In this document: positions 42,301 to 48,324 of the stretch, in pieces
How positions within the stretch are numbered: the stretch's first letter is position 1
How the letters are laid out: every line of letters starts with the position of its first letter
From: Saccharophagus degradans 2-40
GTDB taxonomy: Bacteria > Pseudomonadota > Gammaproteobacteria > Pseudomonadales > Cellvibrionaceae
NCBI RefSeq assembly: GCF_000013665.1
Contig: NC_007912.1
Coordinates: forward strand, 4,209,501 to 4,273,500
Length of the DNA: 64,000 nucleotides
Direction: 5' to 3'
Made by a program: the position numbers and the translations under genes
The notes under the pieces: model-generated
What the model was told of the DNA's origin: nothing
Seen by the model: the letters and a program-made list of their open reading frames with translations, nothing else
Databases searched by the model: none

Positions 42301-43230
42301 ACCATTTGCATTGGCCGCACTCGTGTATTGAATATTACTTGTGGTATCAAGATACGTATTAATATTTGCCGCAGTGCCAGCTAAGGTGAGAGTGCCCGTT
42401 CCTGAACCACCGACAGTAACACCTCCAGCTGTCGACGCGGCCATGGTGCCTGCTGAAACCGCGAGTGTGACAGTTAGGCTATCGCCATCGCTATCCGCAA
42501 AGACCAGCGATGATAGATCGAGGTTGCTGGCTGTATCTTCGGTTACGGTGACGTCTGTGGGGGCATTGGATACCGTTGGGGCATTGTTCGCTGCACCGTG
42601 CCCTGGGGCGTTACAGGCATCGTGTAACGCTTGGCATTGGGCGAGGTTTGTGCCGTTAGTCAATCCACCAGGCCCGCTAACAGAACAAAAAGTATTAGCA
42701 GAATTCGCACCACTGAACACAAATGTATCGTAACCTGGTTCACCGCAAACCAAAGCGGAAAATGGAGTTGCTGTACCTAAAGTATGAGCAAACCGCCTAC
42801 GGCTAGCATCGTTATCCCCCGAAGTAGACGCGATTTTGACAGTGGCATTGCCGTCTACTTTCTGATTTAGCAATTGCTGCTCAAGTAGAAATTTCACCGC
42901 AGTACTAGCAACATTTTTATTGGCACTCTGTTTACCTACGCTACCCCCAGCCCCAAAAACGGCAAACGCAGACCGCGCCGGCTTTTGAGGCAACGGAGTA
43001 ATAGTATTACCCAGTGTACTGGGTAATGGGTGCACCGCAGTACTTAGCGGCCCGACGCTAGAGATAGCACGTCGGCTAGATACCGGTGACTGACTAGCAT
43101 TTCTGATAGAGGCAAAAGCACCACCAGCACCACCAGCGCCACCCGCAAACAACGCGATGGCCGGCAAGGTGGCTCGTAACGCTTTTTTAAAACCGGCTTT
43201 TGCTAACGATGGCTTTTTGGGGTGGCTCAT
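32797..43230 (-). CDS. Giant repeat surface protein (3477 aa) with internal GlyGly-CTERM-like segment and C-terminal outer-membrane barrel-like domain
   Basis: Residues 1-39 are a long signal peptide (Lys-rich start, Gly-Ala-rich end, cleavage after AFA). A Cys-containing N-terminal region reaches about 214. Repeats follow: two units (215-467), four 159-residue units (468-1103), a bridging beta region (1104-1384), six 96-residue Ig-like units with a conserved Cys pair (1385-1960), a cadherin-like unit, and five 97-residue tandem-95-type units (2077-2561). Next come a putative-Ig/cadherin unit, a HYR-like and a Calx-beta-like region, a PKD-like domain, TSP3-like Asp-rich repeats (DTDNDGIDDETEG) and a choice-of-anchor-U-like domain. 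Then GSGGGS (3226-3231), a helix and NRKKR mimic GlyGly-CTERM. A second signal-like stretch (3264-3286) and 191 residues of barrel-like strands ending in VMVKINF finish it. Likely a surface adhesin; 23 nt after the TIGR03032 gene. Confidence 0.85.
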   Translation of the reverse strand: MSHPKKPSLAKAGFKKALRATLPAIALFAGGAGGAGGAFASIRNASQSPVSSRRAISSVGPLSTAVHPLPSTLGNTITPLPQKPARSAFAVFGAGGSVGKQSANKNVASTAVKFLLEQQLLNQKVDGNATVKIASTSGDNDASRRRFAHTLGTATPFSALVCGEPGYDTFVFSGANSANTFCSVSGPGGLTNGTNLAQCQALHDACNAPGHGAANNAPTVSNAPTDVTVTEDTASNLDLSSLVFADSDGDSLTVTLAVSAGTMAASTAGGVTVGGSGTGTLTLAGTAANINTYLDTTSNIQYTSAANANGDNAATLTITPNDGTENGTAANINIDITAVNDDPSATGVPTDITVTEESASNFELSAISFSDVDSSGNVTATITASSGTFAASSGGSVTIGGSGTGTLTLTGTIANINTYLDTASNIQYTGASNVSGNDAATAGLTVNDGDGSGNVSVGTINIDITDVNDEPTLTATASNPTFTEGGAAASLFSGSSASTIESGQTLTGFTLTVTNVTDGSNERLNADGTTIVLTHGTSGTTASNSLSYSVMVIGTTATVSFSGGTVSTAATQTLIDALSYQNNSNSPSTSNRVVTLTSLTDSGSNAGANDNTASLAIASTVTVTETNDEPTLTATGSNPTFTEGGAAASLFSGASASTVESGQTLTGFALTVTNVSDGSSEILNADGTAITLTNANSGTTATNSLSYSVSVSGSTATVTFSGGTLSTAATQTLIDALSYQNNTADPNTSNRVITLTSLTDSGSNTGANDNVAALAVASTVTVTAVNDEPTLTATGSNPTFTEGGAAASLFSGAAASTIEAGQTLTGFTLTVTNVSDGSNERLNADGTTIVLTHGTSGTTASNSLSYSVVVIGTTATVSFSGGTVSTAATQTLVDALSYQNNSNDPDTTNRVVTLTSLTDSGLNTGANDNTASLALASTVTVTALNDEPTLTATGSNPTFTEGGAAASLFSGSAASTVESGQTLTGFTLTVTNLADGSSEILNADGTAIALTDTNSGTTATNSLSYSVSVSGTTATVTFSGGTVSSAATQTLIDALSYQNNSATPDVANRVITLTSVTDSGSNTGANDNVAALALASTVAVESIDDDGDLTAGSGVSEPVNLGYSADTVGEAVNVFDFTLSDGGASDSFDLNISEVVIHVAGTSSDTERAAIVWRLNGDDAANVTGTYSAVADTITFTGLSLVVSNGDSETYTVNAYYSDNTIVTHGNTIELSLDGDTDLTVDSGTQMGATSAVDNDTGLIIIDDIAPVTTSVNVPANATYAASSNLDFTVNFNDTVFVTTGSGTPRLELTVGATTRYANYLSGSGSSALLFRHVTQIGDEDTDGINVNGSLQLNAGTVTDSAGNTVDVTLNSVGSLAAVLVDGIAPTLAEVTAVTTPANDSTPSVTFSTTEAGTLAISGSCGSASEGAVASGNNTISLTQTDNSTALAAGTYSDCTATVTDAAGNTSSALTLTSFTIDLTAPTVAEVTAVTTPVNDSTPDVTISTTEAGTLAVGGSCGSASEGAITSGNTTITLTQADNSTAFTAGTYSDCTITVTDASGNANTPVTLTSFTVDLTAPTVAEVTAVTTPGNDTTPNVTISTDEAGTLAVGGSCGSASEGAITSGNSTIALTQADNSSPLTAGTYADCTITVTDASGNVNTALTLTSFEIDLTAPTLVEVAAVTTPTNDSTPSVTFSTTEAGTLAIGGSCGSASEGAVTSGNNTISLTQTDNSTVLADATYSNCTATVTDAAGNTSSALALTSFVVDTTAATVAEVTAVVTPANDTTPDVTISTTEAGTLVMGGSCGSASAGSMSSGNTTLTLTQADNTSPLAAGTYSDCTVAVTDSSGNTSNTITLTAFTIDVAAPTLAEVTAVATPGNNAMPTVTFSSTEAGTLSVGGSCGSGDEGAITSGNNTITLTQPDNSSALMSNSYSDCTLTVVDASSNTSNVLTISTFVVDVSAPTLDTNSSLSVSEGEADAVISATNLAATDNLSTAANVTYTVAAAPANGTLRLSGSALANSGTFTQDDIANNRLTYDHDGGETTSDSFTFSLADGLSNVNNNSSANFSFAISVAAQNDAPQTTDDAETTDEDNAVMVDVLANDADSDDAINAASVTIVSAPSNGSTSINTATGVITYTPAANFNGGDSFTYTVQDATGATSAAATVSITINSVNDAPVAASDVISTDINTAVSINVIANDTDVDTADAPDANTLVVVNNASNGSAVVSAGQIVYTPTNGFVGNDSFTYTVDDSNGATSNTATVTVTVIDPNVVPVASNDTATTDEDTAVEVNVLANDSDGDGSLVASSVAVATAPSNGSTSVNVATGAITYTPSVNFNGSDSFTYTVEDNLGAASAAATVTITVASVNDAPVAVDDTVSLLEDASLMINVLGNDSDVDGSLAASSVAVISGPASGFVAVDPANGSVTYTPLDDYAGNDSFTYQVNDNDGAASNIATVTLTIDPVNDAPLANNDSADVVIGVDKIINVLVNDDDIDGTLEPASIVVTQQPVQGTLVNNNDGTLTYSANQTVDVTSGDSFSYTIEDNSGAVSNAANVQIQFVPAAAPAVSGTPDADVEEDGSYSFTPDVTVGDSNFNLTYSVTNAPSWLSVNPVTGALTGEPGANDVGVFNNIKLNVTDGVNTVALPAFNLTVVARVDSDSDTITDYQEGKDGTDPMDGSDYLDVTPPQITAPSNIILDAVALFTNVTTSQLLGLAADADTAEIDAAMAALVSDNVDGQGCCDLYPKGAIVDSYKLAPGENNIVWQATDNKNNVAEVTQKVYIRPLVSLSKDTTNVEGGVAKIGIVLNGKAPFYPLQIPYIIDVSSTATSADHDLVAGIATFNSGATSVQLMVNITADGIAENDEQLIVRLDDRTTNAQDLTNGFEADIYDINAGARTVHTLTIVERNIAPQVALVAKQNGVATLLVSPNGGPVTVSSTVVDANVGDTHTYSWATRRGNLVDTDGDTSNGLFVFSPSGLANGAYKLSLTVTDSGGAVDTETINVVVVPAPPVLSAAVDTDNDGIDDETEGTADTDGDGISDYLDNIDAPNVLPETVNETDSFLIECDPGVRCRLGQFALAGRSGGARLDKQDIAQQEDLIEDTDFALQSDLFDFEVADLPSEGQSVSVVIPQQMAIPANGVYRKFNNGVWSTFVEDANNSLHSAAGELGYCPPPGDASWQAGLIQGSYCVQLTIEDGGPNDADGIVNGSVEDPGGIAVQNSQSVSTRGSGGGSLAPVLVVLLGGLAWANRKKRTASTRNKSKNNTHKKIAASVATAVALSLPSEKTQALDWQNIVQNSFGEVSISRASGSHNKSDFVTGMAADGLVVTPTKYDTASTAFHFMLGYNYNEHLAATVGYLDLGKIAVDFDVPSGNSSALPTALKNNYPHTGSGLTLGARYTAQVMQPLMGYAELGAFVWQGEVVSVEGIADTELEGSIDPYFALGASLPLNKDAQIGIKYQYHTLDGQGVSLTGVMVKINF
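35548..37002 (-). repeat. Five 291-bp tandem units (tandem-95/cadherin-like) in the giant gene
   Basis: Units begin at 37002, 36711, 36420, 36129 and 35838, each exactly 291 bp (97 residues), opening with NDAPVA or a variant (NVVPVA) and containing NVLANDSDxDGSL and DSFTYTVxDxxGA. The pattern is that of the tandem-95 class of Ca-binding, cadherin-like surface repeats. Confidence 0.9.
37351..39078 (-). repeat. Six 288-bp tandem units (Ig-like with Cys pair) in the giant gene
   Basis: Units begin at 39078, 38790, 38502, 38214, 37926 and 37638, each exactly 288 bp (96 residues). Each opens APTLAEVTAVTTP or a variant and contains GSCGS and YSDCT cysteines, which probably form one disulfide per unit. 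Confidence 0.93.
39922..41829 (-). repeat. Four 477-bp tandem units in ABAB order in the giant gene
   Basis: Units begin at 41829, 41352, 40875 and 40398, each exactly 477 bp (159 residues), opening NDEPTLTATGSNPTFTEGG. Units 1 and 3 share NERLNADGTTIVLTHG; units 2 and 4 share SEILNADGTAI. The array is therefore a duplication of a two-unit block of 954 bp. Confidence 0.93.
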
Positions 43231-43253
43231 ATACCTAGGCCTCTAATAAGATT

Positions 43254-44483
43254 TTATAGTGGAATACAAAAATGGTTGCGCATTCGCGGATGCGACGGCT
43301 CCAAAATCTCTGGGAACTTACAATTAGGTATAACGGCAATATCGTAAATTTGGTCGACGTTGCCGGTAAATTTAATATAACCAATAGTGCTATTGGTGCT
43401 TAAATCGATGAGCCATATCCCAGAAAATGTTTCATCGTATTTTGTAGCTAGGGGCGGCGCATGTAATACGTTGCCCGCACGTACCTTAGATAACCCAACA
43501 AACGCAAGTGAGCCATAAAAGTCGACACCGCGAGTGAAACCCTGTAGCTCGGCAATTATCTCTTCATCACCCGTACGAGGGTTATATTTACAAAAAAGCC
43601 CAAGGCCCGAATTACAATAATAGACGCTATCTTGATAAAAGCGCGGCGAATGTGGCATAACTAAATTGCGAATGAGTATTTCGTTGCCATCTACGCTCAT
43701 TAGCGTGCCATTAAATTTATCGCCCTTTCGCCACAACCCCGGCTCATCGAAGGTAGAAAACGTGGTTACGTAGGCGGGCTTTCCGTCTTTTAAGGTCATG
43801 CCATTTAAGTGGCAGCGGTCTTCTGGCACTAGGGCGGTAATAAAATGTGGCTTCCAGCGCGGTACAAAGCTGTAATCTGGGTCTAGCGTGCACAGGCACG
43901 AGAAGCTGGAGTTAACAACCCATAGCCCTTCATCCCCCCAATCAATATCATGTAGATTGATCATGCCGGTGTAGTGGCTGGAGCGCGTAATAAAACAACT
44001 GTCTACACGCGGGTCGACGCCTTCGTGTAATTTTTTCTGTCGCTCTTGCTGCAGTCTAAGCTGTTCTGAGTGCCGTTCTTCTTGTTCACTATCTAACTCG
44101 CTCATTACCTCGAGCGCACCTGCACTATCGCCCCCTTCCTGCTCTTTAGGGTGAATACGCGGGGCTGTAATATCATCTTGAATAGAAGGCAGAGGGGCCT
44201 TTAATTGATCGATAAGATTATCGGCTCGATGGAAATTGATAATTTGGGCAAAGGTACCCAGAGTTAACCCACTTTCGGTGCTGCATAACCCCATTGGGCG
44301 GGGAAAATTTTTATAATTCACATCAATACTTTTTTCGTCGCTTCTTACCACCATCAAGCGACCAGCTTGGTACGAAGTAAACGCAATGGATATATTTAGT
44401 GCGCTAAGCAACTCGGGTAAGTTACTGGAATATTCACAAGTAAAATCAAAAGTGTTTGTTTGCTCATCGGGTGATTCAATCAT
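43254..44483 (-). CDS. TIGR03032-like protein (beta-propeller-like, unknown function)
   Basis: A 409-residue protein without a signal peptide. It opens FDFTCEYSSNLPELLSALNISIAFTSYQAGRLMVV, the hallmark of the TIGR03032 family, and contains family-type segments such as HDIDWGDEGLWVVNSSFSCL, MPHSPRFY, FYGSLAFVGLSKVR and a final QIYDIAVIPNCKFPE. A charged Glu/Gln-rich insert occurs around residues 105-150. The sequence repeats suggest a beta-propeller. The family has no established function. Its start overlaps the protease stop by 8 nt and its stop lies 23 nt before the giant gene, so the three are translationally linked. Confidence 0.8.
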   Translation of the reverse strand: MIESPDEQTNTFDFTCEYSSNLPELLSALNISIAFTSYQAGRLMVVRSDEKSIDVNYKNFPRPMGLCSTESGLTLGTFAQIINFHRADNLIDQLKAPLPSIQDDITAPRIHPKEQEGGDSAGALEVMSELDSEQEERHSEQLRLQQERQKKLHEGVDPRVDSCFITRSSHYTGMINLHDIDWGDEGLWVVNSSFSCLCTLDPDYSFVPRWKPHFITALVPEDRCHLNGMTLKDGKPAYVTTFSTFDEPGLWRKGDKFNGTLMSVDGNEILIRNLVMPHSPRFYQDSVYYCNSGLGLFCKYNPRTGDEEIIAELQGFTRGVDFYGSLAFVGLSKVRAGNVLHAPPLATKYDETFSGIWLIDLSTNSTIGYIKFTGNVDQIYDIAVIPNCKFPEILEPSHPRMRNHFCIPL

Positions 44484-45738
44484 TTTTATTTATCTTGCCG
44501 TTATTAGTTGTTTTGTCGATTTCTGCTTTCTTGGTTAACGCTACAATAATTTGACTAGTATCAAGCGATGAATCAGCAGCCATTATTTGTGCCGCCATGC
44601 CGGTGGTTGTTGCGGCTGCCAATGAAGTGCCCGCAACGACACTGTAACCACCTCGCTTAGAGAGCGTGATTACTTTTTGGCCGTTGGCCCACACATTTAC
44701 GCCTTCACCGTAATTGCTGGATACAAGCGGCGCGCCGGAAGTACCTAGCGCCCCCACCAACAGCGCTCCGCTGGCAGCAATATTAACCATGCTTTTGTGT
44801 ATGTGCTGACCATCGTTACCAGCAGAAAACACCACCACCGTGCCCTTTCCTTCGCGGCCATTCATGCTTAAATGGCGAATAGCATCGGCAATAGGTTCCA
44901 CCAGTACTACCATATCCCAACTACAGTTAATTAGGTCCGCGCCCGCTAATTGCGCGAGCTGTAAACTAAGTAACGTTTCGGACGTCCACCCACTGGGCGA
45001 GCGGATAGCAATTAGGTTGGCATCGGCGGCCATACCACTTACTCGGTTGCTTGCGTCTTTAGCAAATAGAACCCCGGCAATTCGAGTACCATGCCCATCT
45101 AGTTTAGTTTTGTGTTGTGCATCTAAGCTTTGCGATTGAACGTCATAACTAAATAGTGGGGTGATGTGCGCCAACGCAGGATGCTTAAGTAATATTCCAT
45201 CATCTATGATGGCAATATTCACGGGTTGTACCTTTTGCCTAGCGTTATTCATTACTGAATGATTAGAATTTACAGGTTTTGCATCTGTACTCTTTTCAGC
45301 ATTCTTTTCGGTATTCTTTTCGACACCACTTGGCGCGGCCTTTAACTCCCGCGTTGTGGCAAACGGTTCATTTGTTCTTTTAAGGTATATATCTGGCTGC
45401 GCGAGCAGTGCTAAAGGGCTAGCTAATACTTGTTGGTATGTAGAGTCAAAGCTATTTTCAATCAGTAATAGGTAATAGTTAAAACTATCGCCAGAAAAAA
45501 TAAGCTGCGCTTTTTGAATGTTGTTTGAAATAGCTAGCACAGCGGCCACAGATGTATTTGCACCCGTTTTAAGAATTATTCTCTGCGCTTGCTCTACTTT
45601 GTAATAAGCGTTTTCGAGACGAACCTCTGTTTCGAATGGCGAGAAATAGTTACCAGCAAAGCCTTGCTCTATCGCAAAACTTACCGAGATGGCACATGAA
45701 AAAAGTATGCACGCAAAAAAGGCAACTGAGCTTGCCAT
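44476..45738 (-). CDS. Exported subtilisin-like serine protease (S8)
   Basis: A 420-residue protease with a signal peptide (about 1-22, ending SFA). Residues 23-170 form a propeptide-like region with a Lys/Glu-rich linker. The S8 domain has all three catalytic residues: D179 (IAIIDDGI), H216 (DGHGTRIAG) and S372 (GTSLAAA), plus the oxyanion-region SAGNDGQH. The C-terminus is short, with no added domains. It is the first gene of the unit that encodes the giant surface protein, so a role in processing or releasing that protein is an attractive inference. A hairpin separates it from the tail-collar genes upstream. Confidence 0.9.
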   Translation of the reverse strand: MASSVAFFACILFSCAISVSFAIEQGFAGNYFSPFETEVRLENAYYKVEQAQRIILKTGANTSVAAVLAISNNIQKAQLIFSGDSFNYYLLLIENSFDSTYQQVLASPLALLAQPDIYLKRTNEPFATTRELKAAPSGVEKNTEKNAEKSTDAKPVNSNHSVMNNARQKVQPVNIAIIDDGILLKHPALAHITPLFSYDVQSQSLDAQHKTKLDGHGTRIAGVLFAKDASNRVSGMAADANLIAIRSPSGWTSETLLSLQLAQLAGADLINCSWDMVVLVEPIADAIRHLSMNGREGKGTVVVFSAGNDGQHIHKSMVNIAASGALLVGALGTSGAPLVSSNYGEGVNVWANGQKVITLSKRGGYSVVAGTSLAAATTTGMAAQIMAADSSLDTSQIIVALTKKAEIDKTTNNGKINKND

Positions 45739-45813
45739 AACTTTTGCGCGTTTTTTAAGAACAAGCAGATTATTGATACGAATTAGAGGCCCAACCTAAA
45801 TAATTCAAACAAA

Positions 45814-45840
45814 GCGTTAGCCTATAAATATGGCTAACGC
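45814..45840 (-). terminator. Terminator after the tail-collar gene cluster
   Basis: GCGTTAGCC (45814-45822) pairs perfectly with GGCTAACGC (45832-45840) around a 9-nt loop. In the minus direction the stem is followed by TTTGTTTG, a T-rich tail. It lies 20 nt past the last collar-gene stop and 75 nt before the protease start, so it splits the region into two transcription units. Confidence 0.8.
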
Positions 45841-45860
45841 GTTAAACGTACATATTCAGT

Positions 45861-46391
45861 TTAGCTTCTACTTGGATATAAGCCCATTAATGCAATAATA
45901 AAATTCATAGCAATATAGGGCTGCATATTATTGTGTGACTGACTACCCCCTGTATCCCCTGCGGCTAGGCTTGCCAATGATTCTAGGGGTTGAGTTTGTG
46001 CTTGATTATTGTAAATTCTACCGCCACGGGGCTGAGCCATAGAAGCCGTGGGGCTAGGGACTGTCTCAGCGCCAGCACTGGAGCTACCCCGTAATTGATG
46101 GGTATGCGATGGTATTTGAGCCTCGTTTAGCGTCACAGTTTCGACGCCTACTCTCTCCCCCAAGCGCCGAGCAGTCAAACCAGGCCCTCGCCCAGGATGC
46201 ATAGCTGCGCGCCCTTGTAAATTTGGTAAGCCTACTGTAGCGCGACCGTCTCCACCATAGGTGGTGCCAATCAATGAGAACAACGCTGCATTGTTCGCAA
46301 TGGGCAGCAATTGGCCGTCACAAAACGCCCAATCTCTAGGCGCGAAGCTACCCGCAAATATTCGCACTTCTGCAATAAATGGTTCAGACAT
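45861..46391 (-). CDS. Phage tail collar-domain protein (Mdp-type), copy 3
   Basis: A 176-residue protein. The N-terminal MSEPFIAEVRIFAGSFAPRDWAFCDGQLLPI, then GTTYGGDGRATVGLPNLQGRAAMHPG, are the tail-collar motif found in microcystin-dependent-protein (MdpB)-like genes. A variable Ala/Ser-rich loop follows, then the conserved C-terminal SQSHNNMQPYIAMNFIIALMGLYPS. No signal peptide is visible. No phage genes lie nearby. It is the last of three paralogues in tandem, 11 nt after copy 2. Function is unknown; collar domains form trimeric fibre tips in phages. Confidence 0.85.
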   Translation of the reverse strand: MSEPFIAEVRIFAGSFAPRDWAFCDGQLLPIANNAALFSLIGTTYGGDGRATVGLPNLQGRAAMHPGRGPGLTARRLGERVGVETVTLNEAQIPSHTHQLRGSSSAGAETVPSPTASMAQPRGGRIYNNQAQTQPLESLASLAAGDTGGSQSHNNMQPYIAMNFIIALMGLYPSRS

Positions 46392-46402
46392 GTGTATTTC
46401 TC

Positions 46403-46927
46403 CTAACTACGCGTTGGGTAGATGCCCATAAGCGCGACAATATAGTGAATGCAGAGCGACGGCATTAGGTTAGTATGGCGTTGACTACCGCCGGTACTAT
46501 CAATTGCTGCACTACTAAAATTAGAGTCTGGTGTACTATTATTTAAGTACCTAAGCCCTGTTTGAGTTGTGTCGGCCACCACCCGCCCAACCGGCACCTC
46601 CTCGGTACTGGAGCTGCTAGAAGCGTGGAAATCGTGGGAATGGCTTGGGAGTTGGTTAGCGGTTAACGTTTCACTTTCTGATCCGCCCCTTGAGCCTAGT
46701 CGCCTTGGGCTAAGCCCAGGGCCGATTCCTTGGTGCAATGGAATTCGACTACGCAAATCTGGCAAGCCAAATGTTGTGCGCCCATCCCCCCCGTAAATAG
46801 TACCCAACAATGAAAACAATACATCATTTTGGGAAACGGCTAATAACTGTCCGTCGCAATAAGCCCAGCCTCTAGGGGCGAAGGTTCCAGCGAACATTCG
46901 GATCTCTCCAACATAGGGTTCTGACAT
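46403..46927 (-). CDS. Phage tail collar-domain protein (Mdp-type), copy 2
   Basis: A 174-residue paralogue of its neighbours with MSEPYVGEIRMFAGTFAPRGWAYCDGQLL, GTIYGGDGRTTFGLPDLRSRIPLHQG, and SQRHTNLMPSLCIHYIVALMGIYPTRS. The middle loop (about residues 95-140) is Ser/Thr-rich and differs strongly from the other two copies, as expected if it faces a ligand. The C-terminal motif differs slightly (HTNLMPSL rather than HNNMQPY). It starts 12 nt after copy 1. Confidence 0.85.
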   Translation of the reverse strand: MSEPYVGEIRMFAGTFAPRGWAYCDGQLLAVSQNDVLFSLLGTIYGGDGRTTFGLPDLRSRIPLHQGIGPGLSPRRLGSRGGSESETLTANQLPSHSHDFHASSSSSTEEVPVGRVVADTTQTGLRYLNNSTPDSNFSSAAIDSTGGSQRHTNLMPSLCIHYIVALMGIYPTRS

Positions 46928-46939
46928 AAATAACTCCTG

Positions 46940-47449
46940 TTAATTTCTAGAAGGAAAGAGCCCTTGCAGGGCAATGCAGTAACTTAACGTTAAATAAGGT
47001 TGCATATTATTATGCGCTTGGCCTCCGCCAGTATTAGCGATGGTGCCGCTATTTAACGCAGCTAAATTAGCGGGGCTTGCGTCGGCATAAAGGTCTCTAC
47101 TGGTATCCGCTAAAACGGCAGTATCGCCAACAGGCAACACGTTTGCCGCGCTAGTACTAGCCTTTACAGCATGATTATGTGCTGGAATTTGAGCAGCTGT
47201 AAGCGTTACAACTTCACTGCCGCCCTTCTGCCCCAACGCGTGGCCATCGGTTCTATGAATAGGTGTACGGCCACGTATGTCGGGCAGAGCAAACGACGTA
47301 CGACCATCACCACCATAATTTGTGCCCAATAAAGAGTAGAGCGATTGATTCTGGCTAATCTGCATTATTTGCCCATCGCAAAAGGCCCAGCCGCGCGGGG
47401 CGAAATTAAAGCCAACCACCTTGACTTCTGCTAAAAAAGGTTCTGACAT
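46940..47449 (-). CDS. Phage tail collar-domain protein (Mdp-type), copy 1
   Basis: A 169-residue paralogue, first of the three in transcription order, with MSEPFLAEVKVVGFNFAPRGWAFCDGQIM, GTNYGGDGRTSFALPDIRGRTPIH, and GQAHNNMQPYLTLSYCIALQGLFPSRN. It lacks the short PGLxxRRLG segment present in copies 2 and 3. It follows the DUF6916-like gene by 47 nt; an AT-rich hairpin lies in that gap. Function is unknown. Confidence 0.85.
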   Translation of the reverse strand: MSEPFLAEVKVVGFNFAPRGWAFCDGQIMQISQNQSLYSLLGTNYGGDGRTSFALPDIRGRTPIHRTDGHALGQKGGSEVVTLTAAQIPAHNHAVKASTSAANVLPVGDTAVLADTSRDLYADASPANLAALNSGTIANTGGGQAHNNMQPYLTLSYCIALQGLFPSRN

Positions 47450-47460
47450 AGTGCTCTCCG

Positions 47461-47482
47461 TTATTTAACTCATGTTAAATAA
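47461..47482 (-). other. AT-rich 9-bp hairpin upstream of the collar genes
   Basis: TTATTTAAC (47461-47469) is exactly inverted as GTTAAATAA (47474-47482) around TCAT, in the gap between the DUF6916-like gene and collar copy 1. Its position, just before the copy 1 start, suits an operator or a weak transcription/translation control element. Confidence 0.45.
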
Positions 47483-47496
47483 TTAACTCGCATCAA

Positions 47497-47796
47497 TTAA
47501 TTTTTTACTATCTTTCTAGAGACAACAATTTCACACTCTGTAAAGCTATTAGGGCTCACAAAAATATTTTCATTCTTGTACTCATCGGAATCAAAGGCAT
47601 AAACGCCTTGATTAAACTCTGGCGGGGCTTCGCCTAAATCAAGAATCACACTAAAACATTCCCACTCGTCGCCATTTGAGGTGTTTTGTGTAACCTCGGC
47701 AACTTTCGCTTGCACACTTTCGTCTAAAGTATCGCCCGACAAAGTAACGGTTTTTCCCTCTAGCTTTTTGGCTATTGATAACGTTAATTCGGTCAT
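47497..47796 (-). CDS. DUF6916-like small protein
   Basis: A 99-residue cytosolic protein resembling DUF6916: a short N-terminal segment (LEGKTVTLSGD), EWECFSVILDLGEAPPEFNQGVYAFDSDEY in the middle, and a beta-rich C-terminus (FVSPNSFTECEIVVSRKI). Proteins of this family are often coded beside tail-collar genes, as here. I cannot assign a function. It starts 15 nt after the GNAT stop. Confidence 0.65.
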   Translation of the reverse strand: MTELTLSIAKKLEGKTVTLSGDTLDESVQAKVAEVTQNTSNGDEWECFSVILDLGEAPPEFNQGVYAFDSDEYKNENIFVSPNSFTECEIVVSRKIVKN

Positions 47797-47811
47797 ACGC
47801 TTTCCTTGTTA

Positions 47812-48324
47812 TTAAGAGAATGAATATTGTTTGATGGATTCTGGGTACCAAATCATGCGCTGGTACATTGCAGAAGGAGAAGAAGCATCGAAAGTGAACC
47901 CCAACTGCTTATACAGTTTTACACCTAAGTAATTATCTTTCGCTACGCTAATAAGCAACGGCGCCGCCACCTTTTGCGCTGCCATTTGCAACGATTGAAC
48001 AACCGCTTGTCCGTACCCCTTATTTTGGAATTTGGGGTCGATTGCGAAATCAATGAGATGAACCAAATCGGAAGTGAAATCCAATGTAACCTTACCTATT
48101 GCCAAATCGTGCAGCTCGACAACCCAGTAAATAGCATTTGGAAATTGCTGACTATAGCCAGTTTTCTGCGCATTAAACTGCATATTAATAAACGCATCTA
48201 AGAACTCTTCGTTTTGATTGATTTGCTGTAAGTCTTGCCGCGTTGTTCGGTACAGTTGCGCAAGAAAAGGGGTATCTGCTTCCGCTGCAATACGTAAATT
48301 CAATCCTAAAGGCAGGTCAAGCAT
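47812..48324 (-). CDS. GNAT family N-acetyltransferase (first gene of the collar cassette)
   Basis: A 170-residue acetyltransferase-like protein. The acetyl-CoA-binding pattern is visible in HLIDFAIDPKFQNKGYGQAVVQSL (near residues 90-113; Q/R-x-x-G-x-G-type loop as QNKGYG), with SVAKDNYLGVKLYKQLGFTF at the C-terminal end. It is the promoter-proximal gene of a five-gene unit with the DUF6916-like and collar genes. Its target is unknown; acetylation of a partner protein or small molecule is possible. Confidence 0.78.
   Translation of the reverse strand: MLDLPLGLNLRIAAEADTPFLAQLYRTTRQDLQQINQNEEFLDAFINMQFNAQKTGYSQQFPNAIYWVVELHDLAIGKVTLDFTSDLVHLIDFAIDPKFQNKGYGQAVVQSLQMAAQKVAAPLLISVAKDNYLGVKLYKQLGFTFDASSPSAMYQRMIWYPESIKQYSFS

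Noticed and set aside
33248-42733. Many plus-strand open frames of 60-175 codons opposite the giant gene
   Set aside because: They recur with the same period as the repeats on the other strand and encode monotonous Val/Ala/Ser/Leu-rich sequences; they are a consequence of the repeat composition, not genes.
32797-43230. Type I-secreted, LapA-like adhesin
   Set aside because: The protein has an N-terminal Sec-type signal and a barrel-like C-terminus rather than a C-terminal RTX secretion region, and no type I secretion or LapD/LapG genes are nearby.
45861-47449. Prophage interpretation of the tail-collar genes
   Set aside because: No capsid, portal, terminase, tail-sheath, lysis or integrase gene is near; the collar genes sit with GNAT and DUF6916-like genes instead.
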